Shown here piece after piece: positions 47,178 to 56,484 of a stretch of 64,000 nucleotides of DNA (position 1 is its first letter; every line of letters starts with the position of its first letter). Under the pieces are notes generated by a model. That model was not told the origin of the DNA, made no database searches, and saw only the letters and a list, made by a program, of their open reading frames with translations. A program made the position numbers and the translations under genes. This DNA comes from DATKZH01 sp035528065 (GTDB lineage: Bacteria > Planctomycetota > Planctomycetia > Pirellulales > Thermoguttaceae), in assembly GCA_035528065.1 (NCBI GenBank), contig DATKZH010000558.1:18662-82661 (forward strand), read 5' to 3'.

Positions 47178-48566
47178 CTACGCCATCGGAATCAGCCAGG
47201 CGAAAAAGAGCGTGAACCCCAGCCCGGCCAGGGCGACGATCACCAGCAGCACGGTCCAAAGCTTGAGGGTCTCGACTTCCGTGAAGCCGCTCATTCGGGC
47301 GAAGATCCAGAAGCCGCTGTCGTTCATCCACGAGCCGACCAGCGAGCCGTTGCCGATGGCCAACGCCAGGTAGACGACGTCGAACCCGAGATCCTGGCTC
47401 GAAAGCCCCATGGCGGCGATCATCGAGGAGCCGGCGATCATCGCCACCGTGCTCGAGCCCTGGGCGATCTTCAGCACGGCCGCGATGCCGAAGCTCGCCA
47501 ACAGCATCACGATCCCCAGGTTGCCGCCCTGCAAGTTGATGGACCCTTCGATGTACTCCTTGACGCCCGACTGCTGGAGCATCGCCCCAAAGGCCCCCCC
47601 GCCGGCCGTGATGAGGATGATCACTCCGCCGCTCATCAGCGCCGTCTCCGTCGTTTTGCCAAGGTCCTTGAGCGACAGGCGCCGGTAGCGGACCAGCGTG
47701 ACCATGGCGACCGCCGCCGACAACAGGAGCGCCATGTTCGGATCCCCGAAGATCGCCGTCCAACCCAGCCAGTCGAAGACCCGACCGCTCTTCATGGCCG
47801 CAATCGTCGACTCGCTCAAGAGCGTCTCCGTCACCGTGTTCGTGCAGATGAGGATCACGGGCAGCACGATGGGCAGAAGCGAAAGCCAGAGCGGGGGCAG
47901 CTCCTCGTCGGCCAGCGGGTCCGGCTCGGTCTCACCGCTGTACGGCCGCATGGGGATGTCGTACACCCGGTTCATCGCCCGGCAGACAAAAAGCCCCACC
48001 ACGGCCGTCGGCAGCCCCACCAACACCCCCATCATGATCATCACCCCGAGCTTGATGTGGAGGAACTCGGCCATGATCAGAGGCCCGGGCGTGGGCGGCA
48101 CCAGCGTATGGGTGATCGCCGCGCCACAGCCGATCGCCGTCACGTAGAGCACGTAGTTGCGCCGCGTGCTTCTCCAGAGCGACCGGGCCAGCGGCACGAG
48201 CAGATAGAACACCGTGTCGAAGAAGACCGGGATGGAGAGCACGAAGCCGCTCCCCATCAAGGCCCAGCTCGACCGCTTCTCGCCGAGCAACTTCAGGAAC
48301 GACCGGACGATCCGGTCGGCCGCCCCGCTGTCCATCAGGCACTTGCCGATCACGGCCGCCAGGGCGATCACGATCCCGATCTTCGCCGCCGCGCCGCCGA
48401 ACGCATCCGCCACCCGCGAGATCTTCTCCCCCAGCTCTCCCGCCGACAACAGGCTCACCACCATCGCCGCCGTGATCAGCGCAATAAAAGCATTGACCCT
48501 AAGCACGATAATCATCCCGACGACGACGACCACACCGATCAGAAGGATCACCAGCGGATTCAACAT
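47178..48566 (-). CDS. GntP-family gluconate/organic acid permease
   Basis: Inner membrane proton symporter of 462 residues with about 12 helices. Family landmarks: PLVILLIGVVVVVGMIIVLR at the N terminus, AAVIGKCLMDSGAADRIVRS, SGFVLSIPVFFDTVFYLLVP, HTLVPPTPGPLIMAEFLH, and GSLVGSWMNDSGFWIF near the end. These are strongly conserved in GntT/GntP-type transporters for gluconate and related sugar acids. No kinase or dehydrogenase for sugar acids is adjacent, so the substrate is open. The downstream side abuts the CRTAC1 remnant. GGTGAAC precedes the ATG at 48566 on the minus strand. Confidence 0.93.
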   Translation of the reverse strand: MLNPLVILLIGVVVVVGMIIVLRVNAFIALITAAMVVSLLSAGELGEKISRVADAFGGAAAKIGIVIALAAVIGKCLMDSGAADRIVRSFLKLLGEKRSSWALMGSGFVLSIPVFFDTVFYLLVPLARSLWRSTRRNYVLYVTAIGCGAAITHTLVPPTPGPLIMAEFLHIKLGVMIMMGVLVGLPTAVVGLFVCRAMNRVYDIPMRPYSGETEPDPLADEELPPLWLSLLPIVLPVILICTNTVTETLLSESTIAAMKSGRVFDWLGWTAIFGDPNMALLLSAAVAMVTLVRYRRLSLKDLGKTTETALMSGGVIILITAGGGAFGAMLQQSGVKEYIEGSINLQGGNLGIVMLLASFGIAAVLKIAQGSSTVAMIAGSSMIAAMGLSSQDLGFDVVYLALAIGNGSLVGSWMNDSGFWIFARMSGFTEVETLKLWTVLLVIVALAGLGFTLFFAWLIPMA

Positions 48567-48714
48567 CGGTTCACCCGGGGGTGCGAGACGGGGGATCGCA
48601 AATCACGGTCGCAGTCTAATCGACCGGGCGGCAGGGTGCAAGCGGCACACGTCGGATACGGGAAGAGAGGGCGCAGACCGAGGTCCGACGGTCGCCAGCA
48701 CCGACGACGGTCGG

Positions 48715-48790
48715 CGTTCCGACGCTCCGCGTCCTGACTTGCGACGTGAAGCGTCGCGCCAACCCGTTCCCGCGCAAAGCGTGGGAGCGA
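48715..48790. repeat. Palindromic intergenic repeat, copy B
   Basis: Matches 7874-7943 (copy A) over about 70 bases with roughly nine differences. It ends in the same CCCGTTCCCGCGC..AGCGTGGGAGCG palindrome. It lies in the 300-base gap between the GntP gene and the next minus-strand gene. The first hairpin seen in copy A (GTTCCGAC/GTCGGAAC) is incomplete here. The rest of the gap shows no gene. Confidence 0.72.
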
Positions 48791-48866
48791 GAGAAAACGA
48801 GAGAATGAACCAGGCGGAAAAAACCCACCAGGCCCCGTGGACAAGTCGCGGGAAGCGAGCTCAGGC

Positions 48867-50759
48867 CTATTCCGCCTCTTTGCTGACCATGATCCCCTTG
48901 AAGAACCAGCCGTCCTCTTCGCTCACCGCGAAGGTGCCGGCGGGGCCGAGGTGGCGGCGGACGAAGTCGAAGTCGGGGGCCTTGCTGGCGTCGATTTCCT
49001 GCTTGCGGGTGGTGTCGGGATCGGGGCCGAGAAGGTCGTTCAGTGCGCGGCCGAGCATGGACTCGCTTTCGGGCATCTTGCCCTGGCGCAAGAGCTCGTA
49101 CGTGGGACGGTATTCCTCGTCGGTCCGGGAGAAGCCGCGGACGCAGTTCTGCTCGGGCGCCAAGCGCTGTAGCAGTGTGTCGACGATCCGGAAGTCGATC
49201 GAGCGGCCCAGCGTCTCCCGCTCGTCGATCGGCTCGAGCATCCGGACGAGGAAGTCGTAGTGCGAAGCGATGAGCAGGTATCCGTGGGCGACCGAGAGGG
49301 CCATGTTCGGTAGAGGCGGCGGGGCGGTCTCCTCCAAGCCCTCGTCCTCGCGCCCGAACCCCAGCGGAGGAAGATCCAACTGGACCTTCTGCACCTTCGC
49401 CTTCTCCCGGAGCACCGTCTCCCAGATCACGTGCCCTTGGAACTCGCGTCGCCGCGCTTCCTCGTTGACCGACTGGGTCTTTTCGAGGGCCTTCTTCACG
49501 GCGTCGACGTCCTTGACCTTGAGGGCATAGAGTAGTCGCTCGCTTGTGGTGGTAATGGGCAGCTCGTAGTCGGTGACGGCGATCAGCTCGGTGTCCAGGT
49601 GCTGGAACAGCTCTTCGCGGTAATCGATCTGCGGCCCGTCCTCGTCCGTCTTGAGGCCCTCCAGCGTGTCCAGCCAAATGCCCTCCACGCCGTCGGCGGC
49701 CATCTGCTCGAACAGCGGTCCGAAGTTGTCGAAGGCGTTGAGCAGGTCGCAGTAGAGCACGGTGTAGGTGGCCACGTCGCGGGGGATCCACGCCGGCGGG
49801 CTCGAGCGGGCCGTGTTGGGGAAGACCATCATCTTCATCGACTTCTCGTGCGGCTTCGGGGCATAGACCGCCGTGCGATGCACCAGCTCGTAGCGGTCGA
49901 CGGCCACGTCCACGAACCCACCGACGGCCTGGATGGCGCTGAAGCCGGCCGCCTCCAGTTGGTCCAGCAAGGTTCTTCCTCGAGGCCGTTCCTTCTCAGG
50001 CGTGTCCTCCCGCGCTGCCTTGGAGTAGCCGAACGGCTCGATGAACCAGCGCACCTGCGGCACCTCGTCGCCGGCATCCTTTTGACAGCGGTCCATGATG
50101 GCCCGGAAGGCGGGCAGCTCGGCCAGCGTATCGCCGGCGTCGCCAGCCACACGGCCCAAGATGCCCTTGATCACGTCGAGGTCGTCCGCGCCGGCCAGAA
50201 GGTCGCCTTTGAGGACGTAGATCGTCTGCGGCGGCGGCTCGTCCTCTGCGGCGTCTTCCGCCTTGGGCAGCTCGAAGAGAGTCGCGGGCACGCCCCGAAC
50301 CTCGATCGAGGTCTGCTTGGCCTTCTGCTCGGCCATGTTCTGGGAGACCTTCTTGAGAAACGCTTGGGCTTCTTCCGGGTGGTCGGTCACGTCCACGAGC
50401 AGCGCGACGGCCGACCCGCCTTCGGCACGCTGGATGAGGCCCACGCTCGCCCCGCCGCCCGCGAGACCGTCCAAGTCGTCCAACGATGCCCCCAGCCTTC
50501 GGCGGAGATCCCAAAGGCGATCCGCGGCCTGCCGGCGGAGATCGTCGGCAAAGGGCTTCATCACCGGGTCCTTGCTCAGTTGGCCGAGCTGGGTCTTGTC
50601 CCACTGCTCGGATAACTGATCCACGTTGGTGATGGAGACAAACCCTTTGGTGGTGGCTGGCAAGAGGGTCTCACTGGTATCAACCGCCAAGGCGAGATCT
50701 GCCTGGATGGTCAGCACGAGTAATGCGACCCAACACGCCCGAGTCCAGTTCCGCCGCAC
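48867..50759 (-). CDS. Large secreted protein of unknown function
   Basis: I do not recognise this 630-residue protein. It has a Sec signal (MRRNWTRACWVALLVLTIQA, cleavage near ALA at residue 25) and no other membrane helix. The mature part opens ETLLPATTKGFVSITNVDQL, then alternates alpha and beta segments with many charged residues. It resembles the planctomycete exported proteins that begin LLPxxTxGxVxIxxxxxL and describe no known domain. One Gly-rich turn (GLAGGGASVGLIQ) is present. It ends FAVSEEDGWFFKGIMVSKEAE-like, with no anchor. The neighbours give no hint: the GntP permease gene is downstream, and an HD-phosphohydrolase gene is divergent upstream. Confidence 0.75.
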   Translation of the reverse strand: MRRNWTRACWVALLVLTIQADLALAVDTSETLLPATTKGFVSITNVDQLSEQWDKTQLGQLSKDPVMKPFADDLRRQAADRLWDLRRRLGASLDDLDGLAGGGASVGLIQRAEGGSAVALLVDVTDHPEEAQAFLKKVSQNMAEQKAKQTSIEVRGVPATLFELPKAEDAAEDEPPPQTIYVLKGDLLAGADDLDVIKGILGRVAGDAGDTLAELPAFRAIMDRCQKDAGDEVPQVRWFIEPFGYSKAAREDTPEKERPRGRTLLDQLEAAGFSAIQAVGGFVDVAVDRYELVHRTAVYAPKPHEKSMKMMVFPNTARSSPPAWIPRDVATYTVLYCDLLNAFDNFGPLFEQMAADGVEGIWLDTLEGLKTDEDGPQIDYREELFQHLDTELIAVTDYELPITTTSERLLYALKVKDVDAVKKALEKTQSVNEEARRREFQGHVIWETVLREKAKVQKVQLDLPPLGFGREDEGLEETAPPPLPNMALSVAHGYLLIASHYDFLVRMLEPIDERETLGRSIDFRIVDTLLQRLAPEQNCVRGFSRTDEEYRPTYELLRQGKMPESESMLGRALNDLLGPDPDTTRKQEIDASKAPDFDFVRRHLGPAGTFAVSEEDGWFFKGIMVSKEAE

Positions 50760-51009
50760 GATATGCCTCCTTTTTCGCTATGTGGACGTCCGCCAAAGGG
50801 GGTCCGACCGGCAGACGCGCCCTTCTGCGAGAGTTTAGCCGTAGTGGCCGTATTCCGCTAGGTCGGTGCAAAAAGAGAATACTTCCCATCTTCCCTGGCT
50901 TTCCCTGCCTGCCGATTCGTTCAGCCGGCAAGGTCCGGGCGGCGCGGAGGAGCTTGGTGACCGATCGCCTTCATGGACGCGGGGGGCCGGAGCGGGCATA
51001 ATTTCGTGC

Positions 51010-52410
51010 ATGCAGTATTTCCCAAGCGAGAACCTCAGCAACGATCCGATCCACGGATACATTGCCTTCACTTCTTCCGAGGGGATGGCCGAGGGGGAGG
51101 TTTCCGAGCGGCAGATCGTCGACCATCCCTGGGTGCAGCGGCTGCGTCAGATTCACCAGTTGCAGACCGCCTGGTGGGTGTTTCCCTCCGCGGAGCACAC
51201 CCGCTTCCAACACGTGCTGGGAGCGATGCACCTGGCCAGCCGGGCGGTGGACCGGCTCTATCCGAGCCTCGCGGACGTGTGTCCCGACGTGCCCAGCCGC
51301 GGCTACGTCGAGTCGCTCGTACGCATGGCCGCGCTGTTGCACGACGTGGGCCACGGCCCCTTCGGCCATTTCTTCGACCGGCACTTTCTGGCCGACTACG
51401 GGCTGACGCACGAGACGCTCGGCAGCGAGATCATCCGGCGCGAGCTGGGCGATCTCTTGCGCCGGGTCCGCCGCAACCCGAACAGCTCCCTCCGAGACGA
51501 CGAGACGCTCGACCCGCACCAGATCACGCTCCTGATCACGCGCCCCAAGGACCCGGCGCGCGAGCAGGTGCCTCGCTGGCTGGCGCTCTTGCGGAGCCTG
51601 TTCAGCGGGCTGTACACCGTGGACAACATGGACTTCGTCTTGCGCGACGCGTACATGTCGGGCTACAGCACCCAGGCGTTCGATCTGGACCGCCTCCTCA
51701 GGTATAGTGCGTTTATGCCCCAAGGGCTGACGGTCCACGATCGGGGGCTCTCGGCGCTCGTGCGGTTCATCGGCGTGCGGGCTGAGCTGTTTCGGGCGGT
51801 CTATTTCCACCGCACGGTGCGGGCGATCGATCTTGCGCTTGTGGAGCTGTTTGCCGAGAGCAAGCGATTCTTGTTTCCCGGCAATCCGCTGGAGCACCTG
51901 GACGAGTACCGGCGGTGGACCGAATGGTCGCTCCTGGTGAAGGTGGCCGAATGGCCCCAGAGCGACGACCCGACGCTCCGGCAGTTGGGCGGCAGGTGGC
52001 AGCATTTCCTGCACCGGGAAGTCCGCTGGAAGATGGCCTGCGAGCGGACGATCTTCTTCAAGCCCGATCAGCCCGAGCCGACCAGCGTGTTCAGCAACGA
52101 GACGCTGTTTGAAGCCGCGGTGCGGAGTCATCTGCCGGCTGAGCTGAGGGACGTGCCGTTGCGGTTTGACACGGCGCGGCACGTCCACCGCCCCGGCACG
52201 CATGCCCCGGCGGCCGGGCAGAACTTCCTCTACGATTCGGCCGCGGGCCGGATCCGGAGCCTCGACGACCGGGATCTCTTCCGTCAGATCCCGCTGAGCT
52301 GTCGCATCTGCCGCATCTACGCCGAGGACGACCGCCACAACGCCGCGCTGGCCGCCGTCATGGACCGGCTCACGCAAGGCAGCGATACGGACGACGCGAC
52401 GAACATGTAA
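51010..52410 (+). CDS. SAMHD1/dGTPase-like HD-domain phosphohydrolase
   Basis: Predicted cytoplasmic metal-dependent phosphohydrolase acting on dNTPs or other nucleotides. MQYFPSENLSNDPIHGYI starts the protein as in this family (short DPIHG segment). The HD motif is complete: His in HTRFQHVLGAMHLA, His-Asp in LLHDVGHGPFGHFF near residue 111, and the distal Asp in VDNMDFVLRDAYMSGY, which lines up with the SAMHD1 region containing WDYFARDCHHLG. The 466 residues include a C-terminal helical part. The ATG at 51010 begins at the conserved N terminus. Some family members limit phage by depleting dNTPs, and the next gene on the same strand, 126 bases away, is a TIR-STAND-TPR protein. Confidence 0.88.
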   Translation: MQYFPSENLSNDPIHGYIAFTSSEGMAEGEVSERQIVDHPWVQRLRQIHQLQTAWWVFPSAEHTRFQHVLGAMHLASRAVDRLYPSLADVCPDVPSRGYVESLVRMAALLHDVGHGPFGHFFDRHFLADYGLTHETLGSEIIRRELGDLLRRVRRNPNSSLRDDETLDPHQITLLITRPKDPAREQVPRWLALLRSLFSGLYTVDNMDFVLRDAYMSGYSTQAFDLDRLLRYSAFMPQGLTVHDRGLSALVRFIGVRAELFRAVYFHRTVRAIDLALVELFAESKRFLFPGNPLEHLDEYRRWTEWSLLVKVAEWPQSDDPTLRQLGGRWQHFLHREVRWKMACERTIFFKPDQPEPTSVFSNETLFEAAVRSHLPAELRDVPLRFDTARHVHRPGTHAPAAGQNFLYDSAAGRIRSLDDRDLFRQIPLSCRICRIYAEDDRHNAALAAVMDRLTQGSDTDDATNM

Positions 52411-52536
52411 GGGCTTCGGCCGCGAACGCACCGGCGGCAATGGTTGTGCGGGCGTCGGGCACACGGTAGGATGGCGTGAAGCATGGGCCCGGGCTTCGCC
52501 CTGTGTTTCGCTGGATCGCGCTGGAGGGCGAATCGC

Positions 52537-55401
52537 ATGTCCGCCGAGCACCCCGGGGTGGTCTTCGTCAGCTACGCGCACGCCGACAACGAGGCGCACG
52601 AGCGCGACCGCCGTTGGCTCGATCGGCTGCTCGTGCACTTGGAGCCGCTCAGGCAGCAGGTCGAGCTGGCCGTCTTCTCCGACAAGCAGCTCGCGGTCGG
52701 CGACCTCTGGGACAACGAAATCCAGGGCAAGCTCCACGCTGCCACCGCGGCCGTGCTCCTGGTGAGCCCTGCGTTTCTTGCGTCCACGTACATCCGCAAC
52801 TGCGAGATGCCCATCCTGCTCCGCCGGGCGGAAGAGGAGGGCGTGGCGATCCTTCCGCTGTTCGTCAAGCCGTGTGCCTCCGAGGAGGTCAAGTTCCGGT
52901 ATCCCGATCCCGAGGAAGGTCCGGCCGAGCGCTCCTTGGCCGACTTCCAGGCATTCAACTCGCCGGACAACTCGCTGCTCGACATGGGCGAGGCCGAACA
53001 GGAGCGCACGCTTGCGGCCGTGGTGACAAGACTCCGTGAAATCATCTGCCCGGGCTCTTCGCCCGCACCGTCGCCAACGCCGATCGAGCACGCGGCGCCC
53101 CTGGTGCTGACCCACCGCCTTCCCCCCAGTGGGCCGGATTTGTTTGGGCGCTCCGAAGAGCTGCGGCAGCTCAGCCGGGCGTGGAACAACCTGCACACCC
53201 ACCTGATCACGCTGGTCGCGTTCGGCGGCGTGGGGAAGACGGCCTTGGTCAACCACTGGCTGGCGCGAATAGCCAAGGAGGACTACCGCGGCGCCGGGCG
53301 GGTGTACGGCTGGTCGGCGTATAGCCAGGGGAGCAAGGAGCGGGTGACCTCGGCCGACCAGTTCATCGACGAGGCCCTCCGGTTCTTCGGCGACGACCGG
53401 CCGCCGGGTGAGTCGATCGAGACCCGGGCGGTCCGGCTGGCCGAGTTGGTCCGGCGCGAGCGCACGCTCCTGGTGCTCGATGGGATCGAATCGCTCCAGT
53501 ACCCGCCGGGGCCGGGCGAGGGGCACATCAAGGACCCGGGCCTCCGCACGCTCGTGCGCGAGCTGGCCGCGCAGAACCCGGGCCTCTGCGTGATCACCAC
53601 CCGCGTCCGGGTGAGCGACCTGGCCGGGTTCGAGACGAGCACCTGCCCGCGGATCGACCTGGAATTGCTCGACCCGCCCGACGGGGCCAGGCTGCTTGCG
53701 TCGCTCGGCGTGCAGGGACCGGAAGACGAGCTTCGGGCCGCCTCGGAGGCGTTCGGCGGGCACGCCCTGGCCCTGACGCTCCTGGGCACGTTCCTCCGCG
53801 ACGCCTGTGGGGGCGACGTGCGCCGCCGGGGCGAGATCGGGCCGCTGGAGCACGAAATCCAGCATGGCGGGCACGCCCGGCGCGTGATGGATTCCTACGA
53901 GACCTGGCTGGGCGACGGGCCCGAGCGCCAGATCCTCCGCATGCTGGGCCTCTTCGACCGCCCCGCCGAGCCCGGGGCGCTCCGGGCGTTAAGACGCGAG
54001 CCGCCCATCGCGGGGCTCACCGATCGGATCGCCGGGCTGGACCAGCAGGGATGGCAAGAGGCCCTGGTCCGGCTGCGGCACGCGCGGCTCGTGCTGGAGC
54101 CGGACGACTGTGATCGGCAGGCGCTCGACGCGCATCCGCTCGTGCGCGAGCACTTTGGGGAGAAGCTCCGCGAGGAGGACGGGGCGGCGTGGCGTGCCGG
54201 GCACGACCGGCTCTTCGAGTACTACCGCGGCGAGGGCTGCACCAAGGAGCTTCCCGACACGCTGGAAGAGATGGCCCCGCTCTTCGCCGCCGTCCAGCAC
54301 GGCTGCGCCGCCGGCCGGCACCAGGAGGCGTTGGAGGAGGTTTTCTGGGCGCGGATTAGGCGGCGAGAACAGTCCTACAGCCCAAAGAAGCTCGGGGCGT
54401 TCGGCCCGGATCTGGCCGCGCTGTCGGGCTTCTTCGACCCGCCGTGGAACACGCCCGTGGCGGCGCTCTCCGACGCGGACAAGGGATTTGTGCTCGCCGT
54501 TGCGGGCTTCGACCTCCGCGCGCTGGGCCGTCTGGCGGAGGCGGTCGAGCCGATGCAGGCCGGACTGGACGCACCGGTTGCGCAAGAGAGCTGGGTTAAC
54601 GCGGCGACAAGCGCCGGCAACCTAAGCGAGCTGCACCTGACGCTGGGCGGGGTTGCCGAGGCGATCGCGTTTGCCGAGCGGTCGGTCCAGTACGCCGACC
54701 GGACAGAGGATGCGTTCGAGCGATTGAAGCAGCGGGCCAAGCTTGGCGACGCCCTTCATCACGCCGGACGGGTCGGCGAGGCCGAGGAGCGGTTCCGGGA
54801 GGCGGAGGCGATCCAGAAGGACGACCAGCCTAAGTACCCGTTGCTCTGCTCGGTGGCGGCCCATCGGTACTGCGACTTGCTGCTCACCCGCGGCCGGCAC
54901 GACGAGGTGCTCGCACGGGCGACTCAGACGCTGGAATGGGTCACGGCGCAGAATTGGCTGCTCGACATCGGCTTGGACCACGTATCGCTGGCCCGGGCCG
55001 CGCTTCTGGCCGCGCAGTCGGGCCGCAACGAGGCCGTCGACCAGGCCCGCTCGCACGCCCAAGCGGCGGTCGACACGCTCCGCCAAGCCGGGCAGCAGGA
55101 CGAGGTCGCCCGCGGTCTCCTCGGCCGGGCGGAAGTCCACCGTTTCACGGGCGAGCGCGACGCGGCCGGGCGGGACCTCGCCGAGGCGATGGCCATTGCC
55201 ACGCGCGACCCGGCCGGGCACATGAAGCTGCACGAGACCGACTGCCACCTGGGCTTCGCCCGGCTTGCGCTCGACGAGCGCAAGCCCGACGTGGCCCGCC
55301 AGCACCTCGCTGCCGCCGAAGCGCTCATCCGCGAGACGGGCTACGGCCGCCGCGAGCCTGAGTTGGCGGAGCTCAAGGAAGCGGTTGGCCCCGGAGAGTA
55401 G
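52537..55401 (+). CDS. TIR-STAND NTPase-TPR protein (bacterial NLR-like)
   Basis: A 954-residue cytoplasmic protein with three parts. TIR domain (about 1-150): box 1 VVFVSYAHADNEAHE, and SPAFLASTYIRNCEMP with Glu near residue 90 at the position of the NADase catalytic Glu. STAND/NB-ARC ATPase (about 190-480): P-loop LVAFGGVGKTAL near 230 and Walker B TLLVLDGIES near 313, followed by a winged-helix-like region. TPR-like sensor (about 560-950): repeated helices such as SAGNLSELHLTLGGVAEAI. This matches immune proteins in which ligand binding by repeats triggers oligomerisation and NAD+ breakdown. GGAGGG is eight bases before the ATG at 52537. Function as antiphage defence is inferred from architecture. 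Confidence 0.88.
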   Translation: MSAEHPGVVFVSYAHADNEAHERDRRWLDRLLVHLEPLRQQVELAVFSDKQLAVGDLWDNEIQGKLHAATAAVLLVSPAFLASTYIRNCEMPILLRRAEEEGVAILPLFVKPCASEEVKFRYPDPEEGPAERSLADFQAFNSPDNSLLDMGEAEQERTLAAVVTRLREIICPGSSPAPSPTPIEHAAPLVLTHRLPPSGPDLFGRSEELRQLSRAWNNLHTHLITLVAFGGVGKTALVNHWLARIAKEDYRGAGRVYGWSAYSQGSKERVTSADQFIDEALRFFGDDRPPGESIETRAVRLAELVRRERTLLVLDGIESLQYPPGPGEGHIKDPGLRTLVRELAAQNPGLCVITTRVRVSDLAGFETSTCPRIDLELLDPPDGARLLASLGVQGPEDELRAASEAFGGHALALTLLGTFLRDACGGDVRRRGEIGPLEHEIQHGGHARRVMDSYETWLGDGPERQILRMLGLFDRPAEPGALRALRREPPIAGLTDRIAGLDQQGWQEALVRLRHARLVLEPDDCDRQALDAHPLVREHFGEKLREEDGAAWRAGHDRLFEYYRGEGCTKELPDTLEEMAPLFAAVQHGCAAGRHQEALEEVFWARIRRREQSYSPKKLGAFGPDLAALSGFFDPPWNTPVAALSDADKGFVLAVAGFDLRALGRLAEAVEPMQAGLDAPVAQESWVNAATSAGNLSELHLTLGGVAEAIAFAERSVQYADRTEDAFERLKQRAKLGDALHHAGRVGEAEERFREAEAIQKDDQPKYPLLCSVAAHRYCDLLLTRGRHDEVLARATQTLEWVTAQNWLLDIGLDHVSLARAALLAAQSGRNEAVDQARSHAQAAVDTLRQAGQQDEVARGLLGRAEVHRFTGERDAAGRDLAEAMAIATRDPAGHMKLHETDCHLGFARLALDERKPDVARQHLAAAEALIRETGYGRREPELAELKEAVGPGE

Positions 55402-55419
55402 TATGGGGCAAACCGGGGC

Positions 55420-55442
55420 GTTCCCAGGCAGAGCCTGAGAAC
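55420..55442. repeat. GTTCCCAGGC..GCCTGAGAAC hairpin between convergent genes
   Basis: Ten-base arms (55420-55429 and 55433-55442) with one mismatch and a 3-base loop. It lies between the stops of the TIR-STAND gene and the first ExbD gene. There is no T-run. It belongs to the GTTCCC-type palindromes seen elsewhere in the window and may serve as a transcript boundary for both genes. Confidence 0.65.
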
Positions 55443-55493
55443 GAGGGCGCGTGGGGGAAGGCACAGGCAGGATGCCTATGCTACGATCAGGCC

Positions 55494-55997
55494 TCAGCCC
55501 GGCGGCCGGGGCGGGGCGAACTTGATCTTTTCGATCACCTTGATAATCTGGCCCTTGTCCGGGCCTTCCTTGACGACGTAGCCGGAGACGGCGGTGATGG
55601 CCTCGAGGACGTACTCGTAATGGAGCCGGTAGTCGCAGTCCAGCTCCACCTCGGTGTTTTCCAGCACGCTGGGTCCGGGCTCGTCGCCGAGCATGTCGAT
55701 CACCGCCTGGCGCAGGTCTTTGAAATCGCGCCCCAAGCTGCGATTGCCGAACTCGATCTGGTTGAGCGCGCCGCTGGAGCGGGCGGTGAGCCGGACCTTG
55801 ATGGGCGGCAACTGGTCGGGCTTGGGGATACCCGGGCTGGGGCGGGCCAGGGGCATCTTGATGTTGAAGTCGCCCTCCGGGGAGGCGATCTTGAAGGTCA
55901 TGATGAAGAAGATCAAGAGCTGGAAGACGATGTCGATCATCGGCGTCATCTGGAGCTCGATTTCTTCGCTGCGACGCTGGACGTTTCGGACTCGCAT
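55494..55997 (-). CDS. ExbD/TolR-family biopolymer transport protein (first copy)
   Basis: A 167-residue protein with one N-terminal transmembrane helix (IDIVFQLLIFFIMTFKI) preceded by EIELQMTPMID. This contains the membrane Asp that couples proton flow in the ExbB-ExbD motor. The rest is a periplasmic domain. It is the last gene of a minus-strand cluster, 3 bases after the other ExbD gene. The periplasmic part ends in Pro-rich APPRPPG. It differs clearly from the second copy, so the two may form a heteromeric pair. Confidence 0.92.
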   Translation of the reverse strand: MRVRNVQRRSEEIELQMTPMIDIVFQLLIFFIMTFKIASPEGDFNIKMPLARPSPGIPKPDQLPPIKVRLTARSSGALNQIEFGNRSLGRDFKDLRQAVIDMLGDEPGPSVLENTEVELDCDYRLHYEYVLEAITAVSGYVVKEGPDKGQIIKVIEKIKFAPPRPPG

Positions 55998-56000
55998 CGG

Positions 56001-56444
56001 TCACGTACTCTCTTGCTTGGCGCGCAGAGCGAACTTCTCGAAGCCGGTCTTCTGACAGACTTCCATCACCTCCTGCACTTGTCCGGTCATCGCCTCCCGG
56101 TCGGCCCGGATGATGATCGTTGCCTGCCGGGCGCTTTTCGTGCCCGTGGCCTCCAGCACCTGCTTCTCGCGGAGCAGCTCGGCGGGCAGTTGGGAGACGG
56201 CCACTTCCTTGGCGCCGAAGATCACGGTGCCTTCTTTGGTCAATTGGAGGGTGATGGGGGTTTCGATGGCGGCCTCGGGCGGTTTGGCCAACTCGCTCAA
56301 GGGGAGCTTGATCCGCTGGTTCTGATCGGCCTCGCTGAAATTGACCACGACCATGAAGAAGGCGATCAACTGGAAGGTCATGTCGATCATGGGCGTCATC
56401 TCGCCCTTGGCAGGCGGTGCTCCACGTTCGGCGGCGTAACGCAT
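56001..56444 (-). CDS. ExbD/TolR-family biopolymer transport protein (second copy)
   Basis: A 147-residue ExbD with GEMTPMIDMTFQLIAFFMVVV, including the conserved membrane Asp. A periplasmic domain of about 100 residues follows, with the usual VIIRADREAMTGQVQEVMEV segment near the end. It lies 3 bases before the first copy and 40 bases after the ExbB-type gene on the same strand. It should assemble with the ExbB-type protein to energise an outer-membrane or envelope process. Confidence 0.93.
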   Translation of the reverse strand: MRYAAERGAPPAKGEMTPMIDMTFQLIAFFMVVVNFSEADQNQRIKLPLSELAKPPEAAIETPITLQLTKEGTVIFGAKEVAVSQLPAELLREKQVLEATGTKSARQATIIIRADREAMTGQVQEVMEVCQKTGFEKFALRAKQEST

Positions 56445-56484
56445 GCGACGGCTCCCGTCTAGGGTATTGCAGCCACCTTCCGGC

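Noticed and set aside
50971..53874. 967-codon minus-strand frame across the HD and TIR genes
   Set aside because: Antisense shadow of two genes with clear domains; composition is typical of reverse frames in GC-rich DNA.
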